A DNA stretch of 64,000 bases from Bacteroidales bacterium (GTDB lineage Bacteria; Bacteroidota; Bacteroidia; Bacteroidales; WCHB1-69), in NCBI GenBank assembly GCA_017454945.1, contig JAFTCA010000012.1, positions 1 through 64,000 of the forward strand, in the 5' to 3' direction. This document shows positions 59,301 to 64,000 of this stretch, in pieces. Within the stretch, counting starts at the first letter, position 1. The number at the start of each line of letters is the position of its first letter. The notes beneath the pieces were generated by a model. The model made no database searches. It was not told where the DNA came from and was given only the letters and a program-made list of their open reading frames with translations. The position numbers and the translations under genes are program-made.

Positions 59301-60842
59301 AATCAGCGCGCGACCGCTACTCTGTGTGCTAAACGTGAAGCTCTTGCCGTCACCGTTGCCATCGCTGTGTTGCCAGCATTTCCAGTCGAAGTTTTGCTCA
59401 AAATCCTCTTTCCACGGTAGTGGCTTTGGATTGCAATTATCAACAATGGTGGTATCTTCTGGTGTCGTGCTTTTCTCAAGGCGGAGATTGTCGAAGGCTG
59501 CCGGCGGTTGCACCACATTGCCTTCACCGTTTTTCCAAAGGATGACAAGTCGTTGGGTGGTGTTGGCAAACGAAGAGGCCTTAAATGTGCAGCTGTAGCT
59601 GGTCCAACTCGATGAGGTGCCAGGCTGTTCCGTCAGTTTCAGGGCACTGGTCGATGGGTTCAGTAGGGTGTCATCAGTGCTGCAAAGCCAGATGCTGAAC
59701 TCGTCGCTGCTACGTGTGCCATTGCCGCGCCAGTCAAAAGAAAGGCGATATGGACCGCCGTCGCTGAAGAGCAGGTCGTAGCAAGCCGCCGTTTGAGAGG
59801 CGGAAGGGGTGTAGTGGTTAGTAAGTCCGTCAGCATCAGAAATATAGAGCGATTTCTGTCCGCCAACTTGGGTGGCGGCGCCGATGTGCCAAGTGTTGAC
59901 ACTACCGTCGCTTTGGTAAAATTGCCATCCTTCATTCTGCGTTGCCGATTCAAAGTCGCAGACAAACGGAAGGGTGGCTATGATGTTCGGTGTGGTGAAC
60001 TCCAGCTTGGCCCAGTTGCTCGAATCGCCGTTGCTGCAATAGGTGCGGATATAGACATAGTAGTGCGTCATCGTGCTGAGGCCCTGCAGCGTACATTCGG
60101 GCTGGGTTACAGTGAGGATATGTGGGGCCGAGTCGGGTTTGGTGAGGGGCGTGGTGCTGTAAGCCACTTTCCACCGTTGGACGCTGCCGCTCTGCCTCCA
60201 TGCGATTTGGGCGCTAGTGCCGAGTGTCTGCGCCAAGTAGGGACGGCACGGTCCGCAGTCGTTAGGTCCGATAATGGAGAGTTGTATGTTGGGACGGAAG
60301 TACGAGCTGGTGAGGTCGGTGAGGGTGCAGCCCGCTTCGTTGGTCGAGACCGAGAAGAGGGTTTTGGAGGCTACGCCAGTAGCCATAACGCTGACGCCTC
60401 CCGTATAGGAAGAGGGTACACTGTTGCTGTAACAGATGTCTATCAATAAGTTGGAAGTTCCATCGTAAGAAAAGGTCTGGTCAAAAAGGAGGGTTTGCCA
60501 GCCAGTGGCGGTGGCTCGGAAGGTGTGGCTATAGACGGTTTGCATAGCGCCGCTGTAGGTGGTGTTCAGGGTGCTGGCTGTGGTTTGCGCCATCCTGATG
60601 GTGAGGTTCTCAAAGTCAAAGTCGGCGCTGTTGGCGAAGTTGAACGCCAGGCTTTCAATGTCGCCGGCCATGCCAATTTCGGCTGCCGTGTATAGCAGTT
60701 GTGTGCGCCCATTCTCCAGCGGCGCGTAAAACGGGTAGTTGGCCGTCATGCTCGACTGGCCTATGGTGACCACTGTTTGTGCGTGGAGGGATGCCGCCGC
60801 CAGCAGCATTCCCAGCATAAACATTAAGATTTTTCTCATCAC
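47316..60842 (-). CDS. Giant secreted multidomain protein: Fn3, beta-helix and CARDB modules (4508 aa)
   Basis: Signal peptide 1-21, a beta-sandwich N-terminal domain (about 22-190), fibronectin type III and MAM/choice-of-anchor-like units (about 190-1080), and four right-handed beta-helix modules starting near 1085, 1570, 2065 and 2505. Each opens with R-x-WYVS and ends LAGNPR...DLGAYE followed by an Fn3 unit. From about 3080 come nine CARDB-type adhesin repeats (near 3080, 3240, 3370, 3490, 3595, 3720, 3845, 3970, 4085), each beginning P-D-L-x-V, and a TIG-like domain near 4315. No T9SS sorting domain is visible at the C-terminus, which is odd for a protein of this sort. It probably works as a surface adhesin or stalk. 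A promoter box lies at 60900-60907. Confidence 0.85.
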   Translation of the reverse strand: MMRKILMFMLGMLLAAASLHAQTVVTIGQSSMTANYPFYAPLENGRTQLLYTAAEIGMAGDIESLAFNFANSADFDFENLTIRMAQTTASTLNTTYSGAMQTVYSHTFRATATGWQTLLFDQTFSYDGTSNLLIDICYSNSVPSSYTGGVSVMATGVASKTLFSVSTNEAGCTLTDLTSSYFRPNIQLSIIGPNDCGPCRPYLAQTLGTSAQIAWRQSGSVQRWKVAYSTTPLTKPDSAPHILTVTQPECTLQGLSTMTHYYVYIRTYCSNGDSSNWAKLEFTTPNIIATLPFVCDFESATQNEGWQFYQSDGSVNTWHIGAATQVGGQKSLYISDADGLTNHYTPSASQTAACYDLLFSDGGPYRLSFDWRGNGTRSSDEFSIWLCSTDDTLLNPSTSALKLTEQPGTSSSWTSYSCTFKASSFANTTQRLVILWKNGEGNVVQPPAAFDNLRLEKSTTPEDTTIVDNCNPKPLPWKEDFEQNFDWKCWQHSDGNGDGKSFTFSTQSSGRALIYESGDTTTDEWLRLPYLALNNDSAALHFDCRSTFTDTLLMAVYAQLYDAANPALVRILSITPGHQRFTIPLANFRNQNTRIALRLTYSRKSHGLVVLDNFEARATSTCDGSSCAYTVITQNQGSNAWTAGNAFLSVHSDGMEVMRIVPRTACDTFAINICNNAVADFFWHGNGTALSASGFVITDPTGNELCRYTSLPATDGLVVSQQNRCDCCPLPTALAASATHNRATLSWQKHSASRWEVICIPSHLTPAGATTITVTQVPYTVENLQPQSSYRFFVRTVCDTLHSAWQEGPRFTTTATPASVPYNNDFENDSENTLWVTVNNNNGYSNEWCIGNAVNHGGNKALYITSDLATMPYQANLAASSVTWAYRDISFTPQDAYILRFDWKGKGLTNKSFLNVYLGDLIDVAASQDSLFAPLAHGLTPIATNLCGQESWTTHTITLDGSNYAGQTKRLYFMWCNTAGAGEQPPVAIDNITIGSCTAPEKLTVGNITGTTATLCWTGISNQYQIEVVRISDDFTQTLTANDTTLALSGLTLYADYKCRVRSQCGTHYSDFTEYVTFTMCPSFNNSERVWYVSQQVGNPNNLGYLSTEPANDLATVLASPCLQDGDIIKVAAGDYKPTAMATVGNERSKTFLINKNISIIGGWSNDFSTQNADQNLTILNGDIGTANVNTDNAYHVVFFQPAASKASIEGFTIINGYADGSEANAKNGGGIYGGTAIHCHVKNNYSAGFGGGVYTTNLTDCIVENNSAMSNGAGAYQSTVRQSIIRNNNTNGFGGGLYQGSAYQSVIDSNKAYFGAGCYNTTLYNCLVKYNTAAGNGGGKYGGNSYNCTYVYNTANGGGGIYNGAAYNSIFWNNSSQTSNASLNYCAVQGQTFAAGSPNITLAADNDGNVEGISYVRFINPTAGNFQLQYESACVNAGNNQYMTVSETDLAGNPRLCEQTIDLGAYEFAFDTNCLPVANPLVVLIDRDRATVSWQSDTGYLKFKLRIKEQGAHSYLQTAETTDTSYTFTGLELYKTYEWQIMKCCSASDSSVYLSGPSFKTCPAFDDAAHRIWYVSQEAGSTDNMGSRRTQPARHLSQVLDCDCLQDGDTILMAKGNYQPTQTIMADQSKRHKTFFIDKNITIIGGYDKDFTQCDTALYPTVLDGRLGAGDTNHVYHVVICEKTLASHALLKNLTIRGGNATDPVGMTYNGNFYDGLSGGGIMYGNIERCFVEENRASQYGGGTYGTDISFSLIRNNRSAMHAAGIYQGNVEHSVVTNNRGEDTEYAQGGGMWGGTATNTYFSHNANYYGGATYGTTLYNCLVINNHSVNGGICQTGALYNCTVVENHSSNGYSGCGEAQAYNSIFWHNDADHNGQTFSGSFQYCAIENYSGQGDSNIMIARDNQGSRADMKYVRFEDPAAGIYRLQYDSDCINAGNNSFAINLPMDLAGYNRIIDSIVDMGAYEFVNDFNCQPVANLRIMKTDTTSAIVAWDADSCHTSFHIRLRKAGETAYRFTDSTNANQFTFNNLEKFAEYEWSVLSICQNGEASVYVSGPNFRACPNFDDPNRRIWYVSATRGQDNAFGTRKDTPAKNISDVISCNCFEEGDSILVATGTYYPTQSVAFEDKNFNTFYIDKAITLVGGYDDNFDTYQPQQFPTILDGNIGNPESETDNSLHVVTVKPNANALIKGFTIQNGYNADGYGAGVYNGQVEECIIQNNNALYGGGIAYGTAINTIIRNNSAIQLGGGSYLSQLHNCLLTDNTATSGGGSAYTTDYNNTYAYNHAQHDGGAVTNGTSYNTILWHNSTDNHQNSQLCAEQRLYYCAIEDYDKNDNHNIALSADNYGQDTSLNYVRFENPENRQFELQYGSSCINKGDSNSVHQSFDIAGNQRISETTVDLGAFESNYSALTCPPAANLEVHNITLTTADLSWQGATPFYKVRYKTTEQSEYQTIITDKKQLALTALEPAAQYEWGVLALCNLEGDSSVYVSGTLFSTCPLNAQRTWYASAEGGSDDNYGASPEEAVQSLDRLLTCGCLQEGDTLLLSAGTYVPTLRTDSNDARSATFTLNKNLVVRGGYSNDFGTHNPDVYTTTLSGNTGSGNTYHVVNCSPNAHVRLEYLTIADGQSADANQHGSAIVNGSLYHCVVAHNQGTAAYNTQAEHTLFTQNSGTCYVLYADANTIIDHCTFEDNQCGGATANGNSIISHSIFHNNQGGVSLDHATLSNCLIYNNICQSSQKGSGIYLNNNNTLINNTIVNNIGEGGIYDAQGNSTIENCILWGNRLGSTVSNIVGSGSTYNYCAIEGTMPAGDHNLMLAGDNDGRDTNYHYVRFINPSNEDFRLHASSDCIDQGDPQTDTMATDLAGNRRVLNHRADIGCYESTETSACEAPVNLMVTQVTAKTAILNWSKRGNANSWRVDYSLEGDEGHSRSVVANDTTITLTGLTGYKNYVATVSALCSNEEASPASLPAYFQTLCDSASIIWVGNFNTFAPMDNEIVYDNIIPIAWNAIPKIEYYDVYIWKAGEPKPLEPTFGQLHASYCIYGENGELINGQTYNWQVVATQQCQTMVSDTIHFKMYDLPDLHITTLDHTATQAGKTMTVTWTVRNDGQGNCPQTAAWTESVWLTPNCRADNAQAEDLCLTVVNSTKPLNIGESYSRSAEVVIPETCIGDYHLFVMTNISDAYDIVIPDTINIYPYTPNISGIPYPYLTASAHQLGELQEQNPYDNFFFQKVNILPPPSPDLVPVNITAPATAIAGSHITLSWDIVNQGAEVSSSNWYDAIYICADAEFNLDNALYLGHLKTDKLLSLNDTAHCQMEITLPENSSGNYYAYVMTDIENTIYEGLGETNNTGRSAGIISIQPIPAADLQVTQVTMPTSISLGNSYPISYTVINDGDTTTNATEWQDYLYLSQDSIFDIANAYPIGTVAITTPLARNTLYTIMPTITIPSELAAGKWYLYVMADGGQQVLEGAHENNNVGRSATAAILTLPDLTVRQVAIDAAADQQSMTINWELANIGEGAMPQQTIVEHITINNEEVAQVEHSLSLQAGESHQCTYLLPFRCAEQMQVNILAEAAVDADTTNNRGTATTTLHTPDLQPTVITTDRDTLTAGASVALQWQIANKGEAEVVDFELTDDILLSATATFDQSQSMKVGTTTRVVNIGSEGTIATEWQLTIPEGIAGTYYLHIITNADQRLCEGKNIFANHLASAPIQVLATSYPDLAVTSCHVADTLTIGLPVSINYAVSNSKQAQASITQRNWTDKLYLSTDFVFDENEAILLYEAEQSRNLAIGESYEQSLSFSLPTTLPQGDYYLFAIANADGDLYETALDNNIKRSQRIFIKHYPIDLAVTGIEGKDALTQGEETSFKVTIRNNSAVATQLNEWTDALYLSADMTLDDNDIRLAVNQHRSTLPSNGEYEVSFNVTMPYDITNGAYLIAVADLYNSLNDIQPANNNFAKPITITATAAPDLAISQLRLLTDAVAGQPAQLSYLIINKGDKDILQEEWNDKLYLIGDNDLLLTNALRSGKTVAKGTSYTDTITFTIPTSAIGKISLYVNTNANQRIHESSWANNIDTIEVMVSQSAQGDLAIAHIQAQSTITSGQRMTIGWTLQNKGGYALRGGNLKELVYLSEDKQYDIGDQLIGTATNEIFLPLNATAQHTVTAKIHGVKEGYYYIIVKTDADNTFAEANEENNTSVAAEPVHVMLPRLPFNTDVADTLVEGFANDYLLVVGDNTNETVRISVKSGDSLTGAINRIFVQHNDVGGPQQYSFGSDASMHPEVYVPSTEEGYYGVHVEGLSAGGSKQPVVIRADILPFELTSVSPAFGGNTGKVTLELEGARFSDSTQVKLTSDAETITADGIVCVNAHKLYAQFDLTGKATGFYTITAQDRAQTSSLPQAFEIRAGEPTTLFTNLLFPANAKPNQVVRMTLEFGNDGNVDIEAPTITLVSHGGAHIALTQEGLADQKESLEIPLRADDNPTAILRPGMHGTIIVYAYTAGNLVFTIQQ

Positions 60843-60899
60843 TATAATTGTGTTTAATTTAATTCAAAAACCTATTTAGCCATTATAAATAATGGGTTA

Positions 60900-60907
60900 C
60901 AAAAATA
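60900..60907 (-). promoter_or_regulatory. -7 promoter box for the giant gene (TATTTTTG)
   Basis: TATTTTTG on the minus strand, 58 bp before the ATG at 60842. The remaining intergenic bases up to 61033 show no other signal. Confidence 0.55.
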
Positions 60908-61033
60908 GTAAAAATCCCTTTACACTGCTCATTTAGTGCAAAATGGATTACATATAAAATGATGAGATAGGAGAAATGTGATTTTGTTTAAAACAAAACA
61001 CACAAAAAGGGCACACGCGATGTGTTTAATAGC

Positions 61034-61071
61034 CAAAAAAAACGGTGCCTGAGCTTGTCGAAGGCACCGTT
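61034..61071. terminator. Bidirectional terminator built on a common GAGCTTGTCGAAG repeat
   Basis: AACGGTGCCT (61041-61050) pairs with AGGCACCGTT (61062-61071), with T tracts on both strands. The loop contains GAGCTTGTCGAAG, a sequence found as a dispersed palindromic repeat in many environmental bacteria. It ends the rfbC operon. Confidence 0.8.
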
Positions 61072-61073
61072 TT

Positions 61074-61622
61074 TTATTCATACCGACTTACGAAATCCTT
61101 AAGGAATACGGCTTCGGTGATATCTTTCTCCGAAACGATGGGTTGGTCCACATGCCAGTCGATGTGGAGGTCGGGGTCGTCATAGCGGATAACGCCTTCG
61201 GCGGCACGCTCGTATAGGCGCGAGCACTTGTAGGCCACCACGGTGTTGTCCTCGTGGGCGGCATAGCCGTGGGCGAAGCCTTCGGGAATGTAAAGTTGCA
61301 GCCCATTGTCGAACGACAATTCAATGGAAAAGTACTGACCGTAAGTTTTGCTGTGCTTGCGCAAGTCGAGCACCACATCGGTGGTAGAACCGTGCATCAC
61401 GCGCACAATCTTGGCCTGGGCATACGGCGGATGCTGGAAGTGCAAGCCGCGAACTACATTCTTATGCGAAACGGCTTGATTGTCTTGAGGATACTCTAAC
61501 TCGATGCCGGCATCCTTCAATGTGCGCGCACTGAAACTTTCACAAAAAGAACCGCGGTAATCCTTGAAAATCTGCGGTTTCAAAACAAGTACGCCTTCAA
61601 TGTGGGTTTTGGTAATTTCCAT
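61074..61622 (-). CDS. rfbC: dTDP-4-dehydrorhamnose 3,5-epimerase
   Basis: A 182-residue RmlC cupin enzyme of standard length. Typical blocks: YRGSFCESFS, VVRGLHFQHPP (catalytic His), KIVRVMHG, VVLDLRKHSKTYGQY (catalytic Asp region) and IPEGFAHGYAA. It converts dTDP-4-keto-6-deoxyglucose to dTDP-4-keto-L-rhamnose for surface polysaccharide. The other rml genes are not in the window. It lies 2 bp after the mlaF-like gene, so it is the last gene of that operon. Confidence 0.93.
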   Translation of the reverse strand: MEITKTHIEGVLVLKPQIFKDYRGSFCESFSARTLKDAGIELEYPQDNQAVSHKNVVRGLHFQHPPYAQAKIVRVMHGSTTDVVLDLRKHSKTYGQYFSIELSFDNGLQLYIPEGFAHGYAAHEDNTVVAYKCSRLYERAAEGVIRYDDPDLHIDWHVDQPIVSEKDITEAVFLKDFVSRYE

Positions 61623-61624
61623 AG

Positions 61625-62377
61625 TTATATCAAATCTCTAATTTTCTGGGTTAAGGGTTGTGCGTAAATAAAGCTGTTCAACAGTTTGTTATCCGATGTG
61701 AGCACGTTGTCTTTGTTGCCACGCCAGGCCAAGTCGCCCTGGTAGATATACGAGATGGTCTCGCCAATGGTGATGACCGAGTTGAGGTCGTGGGTGTTGA
61801 CCACCGTGGTGATGTTGTACTCGTGGGTGATGTCGATGATGAGGTCGTCAATCAATAGTGAAGTCTTGGGGTCAAGGCCCGAGTTGGGCTCGTCGCAGAA
61901 GAGGTAGCTGGGGTTGCATGCAATGGCACGGGCAATGGCGGCACGCTTTTTCATACCGCCGCTCAACTCGGCAGGAAACAGCTTGTTGCTGCCTTTCAAA
62001 TCAACGCGCTCCAAACAGAGGTTGGCACGGGCAATCTTCTCCTCGTAACTCTGCTCGGTGAGCATGTCCAACGGAAACATCACATTGTCTTCAATGGTCA
62101 TCGAGTCGAACAGGGCCGCCCCTTGGAACAACATGCCCATCTCGGCACGGAGTTTCTTTTTGTCCTTGTCGTTGAGGTTGTGGAAGTTGCGCCCGTCGTA
62201 CAGGATTTCCCCGTCGTTGGGCGACAGCAGACCCACCAGACATTTCATCAGCACGGTCTTGCCAGAACCGGACCGGCCAATGACCAGGTTGACCTTGCCC
62301 TTCTCAAAGGCCGTGTTGATATGGTTCAACACCGTCTTCTCACCAAAAACTTTTGTTACATCTTTTACTTCTATCAT
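61625..62377 (-). CDS. mlaF: ABC transporter ATPase, MlaF-type
   Basis: A 250-residue ATPase: Walker A GRSGSGKT, Q-loop LFQGAALF, signature LSGGMKKR (the MKK form is typical of Mla/Mce ATPases), Walker B LFCDEPNSGLD and the switch His in VVNTHDLNS. It pairs with the MlaE-type permease 2 bp upstream. The complex moves phospholipids between outer and inner membrane to keep lipid asymmetry. The substrate-binding MlaD is not within the window. Confidence 0.9.
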   Translation of the reverse strand: MIEVKDVTKVFGEKTVLNHINTAFEKGKVNLVIGRSGSGKTVLMKCLVGLLSPNDGEILYDGRNFHNLNDKDKKKLRAEMGMLFQGAALFDSMTIEDNVMFPLDMLTEQSYEEKIARANLCLERVDLKGSNKLFPAELSGGMKKRAAIARAIACNPSYLFCDEPNSGLDPKTSLLIDDLIIDITHEYNITTVVNTHDLNSVITIGETISYIYQGDLAWRGNKDNVLTSDNKLLNSFIYAQPLTQKIRDLI

Positions 62378-62379
62378 AA

Positions 62380-63123
62380 CTATAACATGATTTGGGTGAT
62401 AACAAGGTTGAGAACCAATATGATGAAACTGGCGACCACAATGCCCTGCGTGTTGGCTTTACCCAATTCCAAGGCACCGCCTTCAATGCGGTATCCGTAA
62501 AATGATGATACTGACGATATTACAAATGCAAAAACAGTGGTTTTTGTCAGTGCGTAGTAAAGGTCGTACATGCGGAAGAACGAGGTGATACCGTCAATAT
62601 AGTCGTAGCCCGAAATCACACCCGTCACCAGCACGGTGATGTAACCGCCGCTCAAGGCAAAGAAGATGCTGATGATAATCAGGATGGGATTGACGATGAG
62701 AGAGGCGATGATTTTGGGTAGGATGAGGTAGGAAGCCGAGTTGATACCCATAACTTCCAAAGCGTCAATCTGTTCGGTTACTCGCATACTGCCTATTTCC
62801 GAGGTGATGCGCGAGCCGAGGTTGCCCACCAGCAGCAAGCTGATGATGGTGGGACACAGCTCCATCACGATGGATGTTCTGGCTGTGAAACCTACAGTCC
62901 ACGAGGGAATCCAGTTGCTCTCAATTTGCAAGGCTGTTTGCGTGGTGATAACGCTACCCATGGTGATGGAGACAATGGAGACGATGAGCAGCGAGCCCAC
63001 GCCCATGGCATCCATTTCAAATATCAGCTTTTTGAAGAACTCGCGCCACTTGTCGGGTCGCGAAAAGACGCGTCCCAGAAACATAAAGTATTCTCCAATA
63101 ATGCATAACAATCGGGTGAGCAT
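62380..63123 (-). CDS. mlaE: MlaE-type ABC transporter permease
   Basis: A 247-residue inner membrane protein with five or six helices and the MlaE signature region: GVGSLLIVSIVSITMGSVIT, LGSRITSEIGSMRVTEQIDALEVMG (the EIGSM-x-x-TEQ-x-D-AL block) and SGYDYIDGI. I start at 63123 because a TATCTTTG promoter box lies 20 bp upstream, inside the longer reading from 63153. First gene of the mlaE-mlaF-rfbC operon. Confidence 0.9.
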   Translation of the reverse strand: MLTRLLCIIGEYFMFLGRVFSRPDKWREFFKKLIFEMDAMGVGSLLIVSIVSITMGSVITTQTALQIESNWIPSWTVGFTARTSIVMELCPTIISLLLVGNLGSRITSEIGSMRVTEQIDALEVMGINSASYLILPKIIASLIVNPILIIISIFFALSGGYITVLVTGVISGYDYIDGITSFFRMYDLYYALTKTTVFAFVISSVSSFYGYRIEGGALELGKANTQGIVVASFIILVLNLVITQIML

Positions 63124-63142
63124 AAGATTGCGTTTGAAGATG

Positions 63143-63150
63143 CAAAGATA
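63143..63150 (-). promoter_or_regulatory. mla operon -7 box (TATCTTTG)
   Basis: TATCTTTG on the minus strand, 20 bp before the mlaE start; predicts a leader of about a dozen nucleotides and sets the start codon. Confidence 0.6.
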
Positions 63151-63197
63151 CAATAATTTATCGTTGAATTGTTGATTGTTGAATTGTTGCCCTGTTG

Positions 63198-63216
63198 GGA
63201 CGCACCGCGTGCGTCC
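63198..63216. repeat. REP-like palindrome
   Basis: GGACGCAC-CGC-GTGCGTCC, a perfect 8-bp stem. GGGACGCA-type palindromes recur between genes in Bacteroidales. It follows the protease gene on the minus strand and could also slow transcription, but it has no T tract. Confidence 0.5.
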
Positions 63217-63253
63217 GTTGATTGCGTGCGTTTGTTTGTCAGTACTAATTATC

Positions 63254-64000
63254 CTATGGGACTAACACCTTTTGCGTGGTCTGTCCCATTCTTACAATGT
63301 ACAACCCTGCGGATGGTACGGGAATAATGGTTTCATGGTCGCTGGCATAGCGGTGTGCCATCTCGCGCCCCAGCAGGTCATAGACGGTAATCGGGGCGGG
63401 CTGCTCGCTGCATACCACAATCTGGTTGTGACGTGCAAATGCCGTGAAAGCGGCTTGGGCAGGTTCCTCGCTGATGCCCAGTGTGCCGTCGGGTTCGATG
63501 CCGAAGATGCCCGACTGGCGGACATCGAAGTTGTAGCCCGCTGCATGGAGGGGCGAGATGGAGTAGTAGCCGTTGGCACCACCGCCCCAACCCCAGTTGA
63601 AGTGGTAGAGTCCCATGGCCCCCAGTCCGTCAAGTACGAAGCAGTGGCCGCCCGACCCTTCACCGCGGTATATCAGTGGCCGCCCGCTACGCAGCTCGTT
63701 GTTGAGCATGGCACACCACGCCGAGTCGGTGAAGTCGTCTTTGAAGAGGCCGTGCAGCGACTTTTTGTAGCCCCAGAAGGTGTAAAGCGCATTTTCGGCG
63801 CTGTAAGTGAAGTCGGTGTAGCACATATTGGTGTCCGACAGGAAAGCGTACATAGTGCAGGCATCGCTGGCGCCCGTGTTGGTGCAGTTGTAGTCCATCT
63901 GCACGCTGATACCGCAATGGTATAGCAGTGTGGCCACGGCTGTCACTTCCTCCTCCGAGCTTGAACTATTGAGCGCATTGGGCATGTGCTCCCAGTCATA
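63254..64000 (-). CDS. C10 family (streptopain-like) cysteine protease with T9SS domain, 3' part
   Basis: Partial: 248 residues, with the N-terminus beyond the window; the frame stays open to base 64000 (YDWEHMPNA). The visible part holds the second half of a C10 protease: LRSGRPLIYRGEGSGGHCFVLDG, with the catalytic His in GGHCF, and FNWGWGG with the supporting Asn/Trp. The catalytic Cys must lie upstream outside the window. The end (ITVYDLLGREMAHRY to LYIVRMGQTTQKVLVP) is a T9SS type A sorting domain, so it is exported to the surface. Similar proteins in Bacteroidales (prtT, interpain) act on host proteins. Confidence 0.88.
   Translation of the reverse strand, partial: YDWEHMPNALNSSSSEEEVTAVATLLYHCGISVQMDYNCTNTGASDACTMYAFLSDTNMCYTDFTYSAENALYTFWGYKKSLHGLFKDDFTDSAWCAMLNNELRSGRPLIYRGEGSGGHCFVLDGLGAMGLYHFNWGWGGGANGYYSISPLHAAGYNFDVRQSGIFGIEPDGTLGISEEPAQAAFTAFARHNQIVVCSEQPAPITVYDLLGREMAHRYASDHETIIPVPSAGLYIVRMGQTTQKVLVP

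Overview
The window looks like a chromosomal segment of an uncultured Bacteroidales-type bacterium. The evidence is: promoters of the Bacteroidetes type (TAnnTTTG -7 boxes upstream of many genes), secreted proteins ending in type IX secretion (T9SS) sorting domains, lipoproteins with the Fibrobacter-succinogenes-major-paralogous (FISUMP) domain, a C10 (streptopain-like) protease and generally weak Shine-Dalgarno sites on chromosomal genes.

Layout. Bases 1-10400 are chromosomal: a beta-helix secreted protein, a lipoprotein, a TonB-C protein, a cDPGS-like GTPase, a FucO-type alcohol dehydrogenase, a FISUMP lipoprotein, an MBOAT/SGNH acyltransferase pair and a LysM-NlpC/P60 hydrolase. At 10419-10493 lies the initiator tRNA-fMet gene. 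Its 3' end is the attachment site of a 22.5-kb integrated element (10477-33020), bounded by a 19-bp direct repeat and carrying matching 22-bp arm-type repeats just inside both ends. Bases 33021-64000 return to the chromosome: the displaced tRNA terminator, an EamA transporter, another FISUMP lipoprotein, rhaT-rhaA for L-rhamnose, an MmeI-like one-protein restriction-modification enzyme, a cluster of very large secreted proteins (one of 4508 residues, one T9SS protein interrupted by an in-frame stop), rfbC, the MlaF-MlaE lipid transporter and the 3' part of a C10 protease.

The element is the most interesting part. It has the logic of a temperate phage: a tyrosine integrase at the left end, a repressor/Cro-like divergent switch near the right end, an early operon (VapE-type helicase, two DNA methyltransferases, DUF4406, small regulators) and a late operon, all transcribed leftward. 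I see no terminase, portal, HK97 capsid or tail gene. The late region instead has a short packaging-type P-loop ATPase, a 226-residue candidate capsid protein with its own promoter and terminator, and about 16 small proteins each carrying one or two membrane helices. Among them are a membrane-anchored glucosaminidase, a membrane-anchored HExxH peptidase, Gly-rich stalk proteins and an annexin-like protein. This is the gene content expected of a tailless, probably membrane-containing icosahedral phage of Bacteroidales. The capsid assignment is inference, not established from sequence. The element also carries two PIN-domain toxin-antitoxin pairs, a 580-bp noncoding segment with inverted arrays of short iterons (candidate origin), a six-copy 10-bp helical-phase array upstream of the late promoter, and a structured intergenic region that may be an RNA.
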